Of a stretch of DNA of 64,000 nt, positions 36,579 to 46,341 are shown piece by piece (position 1 is the stretch's first letter; each line of letters opens with the position of its first letter). The notes beneath the pieces are model-generated. The model was not told the DNA's origin. It saw nothing but the letters and a program-made list of their open reading frames with translations, and did no database searches. The position numbers and the translations under genes were made by a program. The DNA is taken from the NCBI RefSeq assembly GCF_018139145.2, contig NC_059474.1:44038344-44102343 (forward strand), in the 5' to 3' direction. The DNA is from Gymnogyps californianus. Taxonomy: Eukaryota > Chordata > Aves > Accipitriformes > Cathartidae.

Positions 36579-36641
36579 ATGCTAATTGAACCAAATCCTG
36601 AAAAAGAGACTACTGCACAATGTCTGTCTGTCCTCTTGAAG
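36579..36641 (+). other. Exon-like segment 2 (unassigned)
   Basis: A 63-nt segment follows TTGTTGTGTTTCAG (AG 36577-36578) and ends before the consensus donor GTGAGT at 36642. It begins with ATG and is open in frame 0 (MLIEPNPEKETTAQ...). No homology was recognised. It lies 301 nt after segment 1 and about 470 nt before a sense-oriented LTR that has its own polyadenylation signal. Confidence 0.3.
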
Positions 36642-37373
36642 GTGAGTTTTACAAGTGAAATGTGCGTGCCTATTTTTAAAAAGAATCTCCATGCTATAAT
36701 GTTAGTAATAATGCAGAGCATTTTCCATCTCTTCGCCAGCTTTCCACATGACCCCATAGGAAAAATTGATTAAAACTTCAGACAAGGGTTTCCACAAAGC
36801 TTGTGCTCATGCCTGTAACCATTTTTGCCAAGACGGTTGAAATTTTATCAGTTAAAATGAAGATGGACAGAGGTGACCTGTTGTCCCTGTCTGCCCATAG
36901 CATTCACACCTGTTTGTAAACTCCTAGAACATTCTGCAGTCTGCTGAATTAAAAAAAAATTATGAATACACATCCTTCCAACTCGGGTCATTATACTGCT
37001 CCTCAGGCAAATGCCATTTTAAAAGAGCTGTCTATACCCAGTACAAGGCACTGAGGGTGTGCTCTATAGGTCTTGCTATTAACATCAGATACCCATTTTT
37101 AGGAAGACTCTCTGTCCTGGTTTCGGCTGGGACAGAGTTAACTCTCTTAGTAGCTGGTACAGTGCTGTGTTTTGGATTTAGTGTGAGAATAATGTTGATA
37201 ACACGCTGATGTTTTAGTTGTTGCTAAGTAGCGCTTATCTTAAGCCAAGGACTTTTCAGTTTCCCATGCTCTGCCAGCAAGCAGGTGTGCAAGAAGCTGG
37301 GAGGGAGCATAGCCGGGGCAGCTGACCTGAACTAGCCAAAGGGGTATTCCATACCATGGAACGTCATGCCCAG

Positions 37374-37380
37374 TATATAA
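37374..37380 (+). promoter_or_regulatory. TATA box of the downstream LTR
   Basis: TATATAA in CCCAGTATATAAACAG, about 260 bp inside the LTR, at the U3 end where the retroviral promoter is expected. It is intact. Activity is unknown. Confidence 0.6.
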
Positions 37381-37562
37381 ACAGGGGGGAGCTGCCGGGA
37401 GGTGCGGATTGCAGCTCTGGCATCAGTCAGTGGGTGGTGAGCAATTGCATTGTGCATCACTGGGTTTTTTTCCTTCCCCCTCTCCCCCCCTTTTTTTGTT
37501 ATATTCCTTTTCATTACTATTATTATTATAATATGTCATTAGTATTATATTTTACTTTAGTT

Positions 37563-37568
37563 ATTAAA
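37563..37568 (+). terminator. LTR polyadenylation signal (ATTAAA variant)
   Basis: ATTAAA in TAGTTATTAAACTGTTC, about 190 nt after the TATA box, in the expected R/U5 position. It could terminate sense read-through transcripts from SPOCK3 or from the exon-like segments upstream. Confidence 0.5.
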
Positions 37569-37628
37569 CTGTTCTTATCTCAACCCACGAGTTCTGCCTT
37601 CTTTCCCGATTCTCCTCCCCATCCCACC

Positions 37629-37654
37629 GGGAGCGGGGGTGGGGGGGGACGGGG
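37629..37654 (+). other. Putative G-quadruplex motif in LTR
   Basis: G-runs of 3, 5, 8 and 4 are separated by loops of 3, 1 and 2 nt. This meets the canonical quadruplex rule on the + strand. It lies in the LTR's 3' part. Pattern only. Confidence 0.6.
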
Positions 37655-37713
37655 AGTGAGGGAGCAGCTGCGTGGTGCTTGGCTGCTGACTGGGCTTAAA
37701 CCATGACACTCTC

Positions 37714-40700
37714 AAATTCCTTTCCCTTTTCATAGTTTATTTACCTCACAGGCTTACGTACCGACATGTTTTGGTGAGATTAAGTTGTCCACTGGACTTT
37801 AGTCCCTGTGAAGAAGAGGAGATTGGATCTCTTCTACTGTAACTGCAATGCTTCTGATTGATTTCCATGTGCCTGAGGGGGCTGGAGGGCCATGCCAAGT
37901 TTTACCGAGTTTGGGGTGTTAGAACAGTGATTAACAAAATACTTTGTTGATTTTGTTTGAAAGCTGGCAAAGATTACTGAGGTTTTCTTTTTCCTTATTT
38001 CTCAAGAATAATGCAGTTTTTTGAAAGCATGCTGTAATTCAAAATTGATTGGGTTTGAGCATTATGCAAAACTTCTCTGGGGCTTGCTCAGTTTTACTAC
38101 ACTTTTGTGTATTCTGTTGTGCTGCATTAGTGTTAGGGAACTGAAACATACTTTAATTCAAAATCTGTTGTGTGAAGTTGTTTATCTGTTTTCTAGTGTA
38201 AACATTCATTCTTGAAGAAAACAAAATCTAGACATTATTTTAAAGATGTCACTAGTATAAATCCAAGCCAAATCCTGCAAAGTAAAAAATTACTGTGAAA
38301 ACATGCTTGGTTCATATGAGGCATACATTTTAAAATTGAGTTTGAAATGGTTAAAAACTGTCTTAAGAATTCTTATTGCTCTAACATCTGTGGCAGCTAC
38401 CTGAAAAGTACAGTTGTATCTATATGGAAGTTTATGTATTTATTTTGTATTGGGAAGTTTTCATGTTCGCTCAGTGTGATGAAAAGATTTGTGCAAAGCT
38501 GATGTCACTGGGCTGTGTCTTCATTGTAATTAATGGTGACCAAATGGATGTCACAAGTTTATATGTTAGTGTAACTCAAATGGGAGGATACACACTGTGA
38601 AATGACACTGTAACAGCACAAGATGATGATACCACTCCGTGTTTCTTCACATGCAAGTGAACTTGCTTCCCTCATTTCACCCATATGCTCAGAAACGTAG
38701 ACCAGTTTCCAATGAAAGGAGGAAATCAAATGTTGAGTACTGCTGCTTCCTTCAGCAGTAAGAGCTCTAGGATCTGTCCCTAGAAATCTTGACAGAACGT
38801 AGGAAGGAGGCTCCTCTGAAGGCACAGCAGCTTAAAATGCATCGTTTAAATACGACTGATTACTCTTAATAATTTTGTAAAGAAAACCTACCAACAGTTT
38901 TAATTTATGCCTTGAAAATGTACCTGAATATAATCTTGCTCATGGGAAGTCAATTTTATTAGTTAAAAAAACAAAAAAGAAAAAGTAGTAATGCTGTAAG
39001 TAAGGCAAGCTCAAAGGAAAGGAAGGCAGGAGAAAAATTAGAATGAGACAGTGTTGGGGCAGCATCTATGTATTTGAGTAGCTGACATCCTATCACTGAA
39101 TAAAAACATGTTCATTGCTCATGCTGCTCTTTCCCCTCATAATTTCCCCCCACACATGGTTTTATTAGGCTATGTAGCTTTATAGCATATCATTCACATC
39201 AGAAATTACATGTGAGTGCTGAGACGAGTTCAGCTCCCATAGTGGCATCGTGGCACAAAGCATCTGTAGGAATTGCACCATTGACCAGCCTAGAAGCTGA
39301 GGAGGTGTTACTGGCACATTAAAGAGTTCCTCAGAAGAAGTAGTTTATAGCAGGTGTTTGCCCAGATGTAATCTAGTACATCCGTTACAAATGCTTGCCT
39401 CACTCAGTGCAGGGAATTGTCTGGAGTTGTTGTTTATATAAATGGTAATTTACTTAGATTCTGACGTAAAAGTGGAATAATGCCATTGAAATTTGTATAT
39501 CTTGTCCATTAAGATAGCATGATTTTTATGTAGTAGAAATTGCATTACTATTTTATCTCTCTGCATAGTAACTTTCATTTGAATCAGCAATACTGGCAGA
39601 AAAAGCATTGCCACCTAAGTAAATTTCCTGTATCGGTTTTATAAAGATAAAAGAAATGTCAGTGCTGGCACAAGGTACGTCTTAAGGCCAAACAGGTAAT
39701 GAGTAGATCCCATAATTTACATTTCACTCCTATGATTCATAGATCTGACTTACACCGTAAGCACTAGCTGCCTGGTTAACTGTTCTCTGGCCATATTTAG
39801 ATTTCAATTATTATGAGAAAGTGAGTGAAAGAAACTCTTTTTTTCCCCTTTCAAATCTGTAATACATGTCTTTTACTGTTAATTAGAGGTCAATTTATCT
39901 TAAATTCTCTCCCACTCCACTACTCCTTGAATACCACTACATAACAATGGAAAAAAAGGCCTATTAATCTCCAACAGCAGGAATAAAATTGCATAAAATT
40001 CCTATTATTTGCTGCTGTAGAGGGATAGGTCTTTTTCTTTCTACGTGCAGATGGGAACCTTGCCATGCAGCCCCCATCTCCTTTGACACAACAGAGTGAA
40101 TGTCGCTATCGTGAGCAGCGCAGGCTTTCAGAAACCTCTACCGCCTGCCACGTCTCATCTCTGTGTTACCCTTCTCCGTGCTCCTGTGCGGCTGATGTAG
40201 TTACGTTGAGACCTGACCACAGAGGGATCAACTCTGTCACAGAGCAAAGGTTTGCTGAAGGGGAATTGCATAAGCCTAAGGGCTTCATGGTAGCGCTGCT
40301 GCTGCTGCTTGCCCGAGCGTGATGGAAGAAAGGGCAAGATTTTTCTCTTTGTGCATAGTGAGGTTATGCAAACTGGATAGTCCCACAACAGTGGCCTCTC
40401 TGGGCTCTGTACTTTATCTTCAATACAGACATTTGCTCTGTCAGGTGTGTCAACTTTCCATTTCTCCTGGCTGGGCTATAAGCACAGAATAGCTAGCTGC
40501 TTTTCCCCACCATTTTACCTATCTCAAAAAGAAATAAATATTGTGCTTGTGAGGTTTGTTTCTAATTTTTCTTCTTAACTTCACTTTTAAAGTGTTCTTG
40601 GTCCAGCTATTGTTAGAAAAATAAAGAAATGATAGCAAATATTTACACAAAAAAAGTCAAAAGCTGCGGTTTTCCTTCAGCATAGCACCTTTTTGTGATA

Positions 40701-40895
40701 AAAATGCTTAAAAAAAAAATCACATGTTGAGAGTTATGCATTGTAATCACTGTCTTAAACCTAATTATCACTTTTTTTTTTCATATTAAGAATGCTGACA
40801 TTAGAGCATGTCAGATACTTTGCTTAGAAAGCAATGGCTTCCAATAATTTCATTTAGTTGAATCCAGGAACCAAAAATGTTGATTTTTGAAGTGA
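37714..40895. other. Intergenic, nothing recognised
   Basis: AT-rich unique sequence with a slightly GC-richer patch around 40060-40330. That patch has overlapping frames on both strands (40065-40322 plus, 40155-40388 minus) but no recognisable protein. No repeat or RNA gene was recognised. Confidence 0.7.
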
Positions 40896-41773
40896 TCATA
40901 GAATCATAGAACGGTTTGGGTTGGAAGGGACCTTTAAAGGTCATCTAGTCCAACCCCCCCGCAACGAGCAGGGACATCTTCAACTAGATCAGGTTGCTCA
41001 GAGCCCCATCCAAACTGGCCTTGAATGTTTCCAGGGATGGGGCATCTATCACCTCTTTGGGCAACCTGTTCCAGTGTTTCACCACCCTCATTGTGAAAAA
41101 TTGCTTCTTTATATCTAGTCTGAGCCTGCCCTCTTTTAGTTTAAAACCATTACCCCTTGTCCTATCGCAACAGGCCCTACTAAAAAGTCTGTCCCCATCT
41201 TTCTTACAAGCCCCCTTTAGGTACTAAAAGACTACAGTAAGATCTCCCCGGAGCCTTCTCCAGGCTGAACAACCCCAACCCTCTCAGCCTTTCCTCATAG
41301 GAGGGATGTTCCATCCCTCTGATCATTTTTGTGGCCCTCCTCTGGACTCGCTCCAACAGGCCATGTCTTTCCTGTGCTGAGGACTCCAGAGCTGGACACA
41401 GTACTCCAGGTGGGGTCTCAGCAGAGCAGAGGGGCAGAATCACCTCTCTCAACCTTCTGGCCACGCTTCTTTTGATGCAGCCCAGGATACGGTTGGCCTT
41501 CTGGACTGTGAGCGCACACTGCCGGCTCACGCCCAGCTTTTCATCCACCAGTACCCCCAAGTCCTTCTCTGCAGGGCTGCTCTCAGTCCCTTCATCCCCT
41601 GACCTGTATAGATACCAGGGGTTGCCCTGACCCAGGTGCAGGACCTTGTACTTGGCCTTGTTGAACCTCATGAGGTTCACATGGGCCCACTTCTTGAGCT
41701 TGTCCAGGTCCCTCTGAATGGCATCCTGTCCCTCAGGTGTGTCAACCACACCACTCAGCTTGGTGTCATCAAA
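40896..41773 (-). mobile_element. 5'-truncated CR1 LINE, antisense, with RT C-terminal remnant
   Basis: The + strand starts with TCATAGAATCATAGAA, the reverse complement of the CR1 terminal octamer, and the sequence then matches the CR1 3' untranslated end and ORF2 tail read backwards. It ends abruptly near 41773, so it is 5'-truncated as is usual for this family. At about 0.88 kb it is the largest CR1 piece in the window. CR1 normally produces a reverse transcriptase/endonuclease polyprotein; only its C-terminus is present here. Confidence 0.93.
41204..41749 (-). pseudogene. CR1 ORF2 C-terminal fragment (reverse transcriptase tail), broken
   Basis: An open frame of 181 codons on the minus strand carries typical CR1 ORF2 tail motifs: [61 protein letters not shown] and [15 protein letters not shown]. 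Between the SVA and LLERV motifs, about 30 residues are out of the ancestral frame ([14 protein letters not shown]), implying two compensating small indels. The frame goes astray again after FSLEKAPG. The catalytic YADD region is absent because of 5' truncation. It is a dead remnant and not a host gene. Confidence 0.9.
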
Positions 41774-42394
41774 TGATTACTGCATGAAAATGCTGCAGTG
41801 AAATTTCCAGAGCTCCCTGAATTTTTTTCATAGCTATGTTGCTAAGAAATGAGCTAAATTATGCAGCTCAGGGGAACTTTAAATCTGAAATCATCCCAAC
41901 TGAAAGTTAAGAAACACTTAGTAAGAATATCAGCTACAGTTAGGCAGAGATATGTGATCCAATGTTATGTTCCATCCTGGCTGAAGTTATTTGTCAGAGC
42001 TGAAATCCTTTCCAGGACTGCTTGTAGTTTTACAATTTTCCACTCAAGAATACATGTTTGGAAGGTGTGAGCTGAATTTTTTTTTTCCCGTCTCTGAAAT
42101 ATAAAATGGTGTTTAGTCACTAACTTTACATACATGGCAAGGTCTAAATTAAATATTACTGGTTCAGAAATGGGTAATGACTTAGAATGGATTTATACAC
42201 AAAGTTCTTTAAAAACATCACTTGAATGCTCCATGACAGTCAGAGAAAGCCAATTGTATCAGGAATTATTATGGAAAGAAATAGAGAATAAAACCCAAAG
42301 AACATAATTTATGTCAATGTATAAGCACATGCTGCTCCTTCTCTGTGCTAATCTCTGTGTCTTCCCTGTTTCCAAAGAGTATAAAAGTTACAGG
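41774..42394. other. Intergenic, nothing recognised
   Basis: Unique AT-rich sequence between the antisense CR1 and an older CR1 remnant. A short frame at 41861-42070 has no recognisable product. Confidence 0.7.
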
Positions 42395-42545
42395 AAAGGA
42401 TGACGAGGATAATCAAAGGTAAGATTGGTTCATATGAAGAAGATAAACGGGTTGGGATACTCAGTCCTGGAGTAAAGGTGGTAAGTGGGGATACGATAGA
42501 GTATGATAAAATCATAGGTGCCTTAGAGAAAGTGAGTATCAGTTT
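42395..42545 (+). mobile_element. Very old CR1 LINE remnant (ORF2 end)
   Basis: Although heavily diverged, the phrase order matches the end of CR1 ORF2 and the start of its 3' region in + orientation. 'aggataatcaaagg' corresponds to the 'atgatccgagg' zone. 'tatgaagaagataaacgggt' corresponds to the SYEER/LR zone, followed by 'actcagtcctggag' and 'ataaaatcataggtg'. Stops interrupt it. Assignment is by remembered motif order, so edges are approximate. Confidence 0.5.
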
Positions 42546-45500
42546 TTTCAGATCCCCTTGAGTTCTGAAGGAGGAATTTCACATGCCACTAAAGGTATTC
42601 ATTGACTCAGTATAAGAATACCAACACATCTAAAGTGGGACACATTGAACCAAAGGCAGCGATGTCCATTGGGCTTTGCCTTTACCCTATGGAAGACCAT
42701 AACAGCTGCCATTTAGTAAAAGGCATTATGCCTAAGCAGTGCAATCTAGCAGACAGTACCTGGCAAATAATAAAGAAGGAAACAAATGAAAATGATAAGT
42801 GGTTATGAGAATAGTTACTTTTTGTGTTTGTCCAGTGCAACAACATATTCTTCAGTGTATAATCTAATTGTAGTGGTAATCTGAGCCCTGCACTCAGAAT
42901 CTTACCAGACCAGATACTGTTTTCAGACGAGGTACAGTCATTTCTTCCCTAAAGTAAGTTCAGAAGGTCAACACATGGACTACACATGCACAAAACCACA
43001 GCCATTAGCGACATTAATAAGACTGCCTCTTTTTGCAGAAAATGAATTCCTGTAGCTATGCTTCTAGCCATTACTCAGGTGTCTTGCTGCAGAAAATGGC
43101 TTCCAGTCTTTGAACTATGAAAGCGTATAGCAGATGCTGACTTTCCTCCTTGAAGCTGTTGGAGGGAAACAAAACAGAGCTTTTACACATCCTTCCTGTC
43201 CTACAAACCACCCTTCAAGTGGCATCTTCTCAGCAGGCTCATGAAGCAATCAACACATCCTCTGAAGAAATGGTCTTGACTACAGAGGGAGCAGGTATGA
43301 CTTTCAATGATACCTCCTCTAACTATGCCAAACTGTAATAAGTTGTTCCCTTTTTCAAATGTGACTTTAGTGGGGAGACTTCTTTTTCATTGTGAAGGGC
43401 CTGTTCACTGTCCTTCTGCTCTCTTAGGCTATTATCTATTGAAAATCATCACAGCTAATAGCTGCTGCACAAGTCAATTCTCCATGCATCTGGATCTGTT
43501 CTCCACCTTCATTGCACCTGTTTTGCCACTAAATAACTCCAGTCTTCTAAGAATTACTACAGCAGTCAGGAAGCTCCAAGGTTGCTCTTTGTCTCAGTAT
43601 TTCATATGCTCAACAGATCTCTTTCAGCAGAAGACCTTTCAGATATGATTTGAGCCACAGCAGATGGCCAACTTCATACTCCTTGGGAACTAGCAATTGA
43701 CTCAGAAAGTAAATGTTTTTACAAGTACTTCACACGGTATTATTTTCCCTCTTACACCACCTTTTCTTTGCTCTCAAGCTTGTTCCTCTGGCTTGTTACT
43801 TGAAAGAAGGCTTGTCTAGTGGAAATTTGTCAAATGCTTTATAAAAAGTCCAAATAATCAGGCCATATGTCTTGCCGTTGTTGACCTTCATTGTAAATTC
43901 TTGAAAGGGAAACCTAGTGTTAGGCAAGAGCTCCTGGGGGGCTTATTGCCCTTTCCTTTTATTGGTTGAATATTAGGACCGGGAAAGCCACATCTGGATC
44001 ATCAGGAAAAAAAATTGCATGGCCTATTGGCTGGAATTGGTATTCTATGTAACATCTTACTTAAGGATCTCATCCAGTAGTATTAAAAAATGGATGTAAA
44101 AATAGTAAGCTTTCTTTTCACCAAGCTTTTTGACATTAATAGTATTTGACTGGCATAAAGGAGTCACTGATAATTTAATCTAACATGCTTGTGAAGAAAA
44201 AGACCTTTATAGCAGTTCAAATGTAATATTATTTTTTCATGAGAAATCATTTAATACCCCACTCCTGTTAGAACCTGGATTTTTATTTCAGTCTTGGTTA
44301 AATGCTAAAAGTTTCTTTGAAACCCATTTATTTGACTTATTTATTACTGGGAAAAAAGAAATTCATGCCTTTTTAACTAAAGCAATTTTAAGAGATTTTA
44401 TTACTTTTTCTTTCTCCCTCTTTTTTTTTCTTTCTAGAGGGCAAAATATATACATACAAAAATTTATATCTCATATTTACTTTAATTTCATTAAAAAAAA
44501 TTAAAAGTCTGTGGGTAACTGCACTTGCCACCATCTGCCAGATCCCATAATGGAAGTAGTGTAATGCCATAGTGACTGTGCTGGCAATGTTAGAACTAAC
44601 TTAAATTTATTGTTAGCCTTGCTAACACTAGGAAACACTGCAAGTGTCATCTGGAAACATTGTTACAATTTCCAGACCTAAAAGTTTTCAATAGCTGCCA
44701 AACTTCTTTACTTCTTAGAGTCAAACCTCAAAATTTTCTCATTTGGCACTTGCTCATTTCAGATTGAGTGCATTTCTTCAATGTGTACAGCGTGTATCTA
44801 GGGACAAGGCCAAGTTCAGCTGGGGTCAAATCCTGTTTATGTCCCCACAGGGACCTTGCAGCAAAGGAGACAAATCTGTCCCTAGAATTGCTAAGAGTTA
44901 ATTGTTTTTATTTAGGCCTTTTGGGCTCTTCATTTTCTTTGGGGAGTCATTTATAAGACCAAATGTGTCAATGCATGGAAGAGAAGAAGGATTAGTACTG
45001 CCTTCAGATTTGCTTTTTTGTATGCATTTTTAGGAAGTTGTTTCTTCAGATACAGGACTCTGCCTATGAAATAATTGTTAAATTTCCTTTAAAGACTTTT
45101 TTCCCCCGATCATGCTCCTTTCCTTTTCCCATTTGCTTGCTTGCTTGGAGTGGACTGACCAAAGATGTTTCACACGGTGACAGTGAAGTTTTACACTAGC
45201 TTGTTCAGTTGCTAGTCTGTAGTCCACCAGAAAATACTGATTTGGCATGCAACTACAGAACAGTTTCTGAGGTGTCATTCCACAAAAGTGTCAGTAAGTG
45301 TCTTCCTGCACTCTGCAGATTTAGGTATATTGATTGCAGTATCTCTGGGACACCAAAATTTATCACCTTCATTTTAGAGGGAAAAGTATGAAACTTCTTT
45401 TCAATGTAATTAAAAGGTAATTCCATTATTCTTTTAATTTTATTTGAGTTTGCAGGGTTAGGATCAGGTTTATGATTAATCCTATCTGTGAAGGCAGTGT

Positions 45501-46182
45501 CTAACAAAAATTTCCAGTAGACAAGAATAATGCCACAGTTACTAACTTCAAAATGGGATTTATTCTATGAAGAGGTGATTCCAGAAAGGCTGTGGTAGTG
45601 ACTACTCTTGGATGAACACTAGATAACAGAACAAACAGAATATTACATGCATGTGTTTGCTGCCCAGAAGGTAAGTTTTAGCTTCTTTTCCTTAGATAAG
45701 AGTGATCATAAATTCTCCTTTGCAATACACAAACAGGAAGGCCTTCTTTCTACACTAAGAAATAAATAAAAAGTTAAAACTGTGGTAATTAAAGTTTTTA
45801 TTATGTAGCATATGTTCCAGATTTTGGTAAAATTAAATAGTTGCATAATTGCCCATTTTGCTTTTAACATGTGCAAAATACTGCATAAGTGTTAGTGTAT
45901 TAAATATTAAATGTGTGCTGTGCAATAGCTTGGAAAAACCTATCAATGTTCTATTTATATTTGAGTTCTGCTCCTGATCATGTAGACCACTAATCTTGTT
46001 AAAATCTTGACCATCAGCGAATGCCCTAAAAACAATTAAAATCCCACAACAAAATTATTTGGGAAATTTTTTATTTTTAGTTTTCATTAGAAATTTAAAA
46101 ATCACAATTTATTTCCTTTTTACATTTTTTTTAAAGTGAGCTTCACAATGTGTCTGGAGAACAGAGCTCTGAAGTGAACCCA
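42546..46182. other. Intergenic, nothing recognised
   Basis: AT-rich unique sequence. Frames at 43150-43338 and 43307-43648 were translated and not recognised. There is a pyrimidine-rich run near 44403-44437. No RNA gene was seen. Confidence 0.7.
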
Positions 46183-46341
46183 GAGAATCTGGGTGGTAGA
46201 ATCACCATCCTTGGAGGCATTCAAAAGCCATCTGGACATGGTCTTGGGCAACCTGTTCTAGGTGTTCCTGCTTGAGCAGAGGGTTGGACAAGATGGCCTC
46301 CAGAGGTCCCTTCCAACCTCAGCCATTCTGTGATTCTGTGA
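46183..46341 (+). mobile_element. CR1 LINE 3'-end fragment
   Basis: Sense-oriented CR1 tail: 'gggtggtagaatcaccatcc', 'gccatctggacatggtcttg', 'gggttggacaagatggcctc', 'aggtcccttccaacctcagc', then the terminal ATTCTGTG octamers ending at 46341. It is 5'-truncated to about 160 bp and moderately well preserved. It contains no coding part. Confidence 0.9.

Larger units (their letters stand above)
34251..37107. other. Intergenic, AT-rich, with two exon-like segments
   Basis: No known gene was recognised. Further AATAAA hexamers occur at 34572 and 34670. Two segments with good acceptor and donor sites (36157-36277 and 36579-36641) are listed separately. The rest is unique AT-rich sequence. Confidence 0.7.
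37113..37708 (+). mobile_element. Solo LTR of an endogenous retrovirus (5-bp TSD)
   Basis: This is a 596-bp LTR beginning TGTCCTGGTTTCGGCTGGGA and ending CTTAAACCATGACA, with TG...CA ends. I recognise it from memory as a common neoavian LTR family. It carries a TATATAA box at 37374-37380, a C-rich then T-rich region, an ATTAAA polyadenylation signal at 37563-37568, and a G-rich stretch near 37629. No internal retroviral sequence is attached, so it is a solo LTR. The perfect target duplication and well-kept motifs suggest it is younger than the intronic LTR at 7927. It lies in sense orientation about 3.5 kb beyond the likely SPOCK3 end. Frames inside it are not coding. Confidence 0.9.
37108..37713. 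repeat. 5-bp target-site duplication flanking LTR
   Basis: CTCTC occurs immediately before (37108-37112) and immediately after (37709-37713) the LTR. This proves the element ends and indicates integrase-mediated insertion. A 5-bp duplication is typical of class III (ERVL-like) elements. Confidence 0.85.

Noticed and set aside
37332..37706. Frames of 60 and 116 codons on both strands
   Set aside because: Inside the solo LTR defined by its target duplication; no protein motif.
41331..41630. Plus-strand 99-codon frame
   Set aside because: It is the antisense shadow of the CR1 ORF2 remnant.
43150..43648. Possible small genes on the plus strand
   Set aside because: Two overlapping frames in different registers, no recognisable domain, no convincing splice context.
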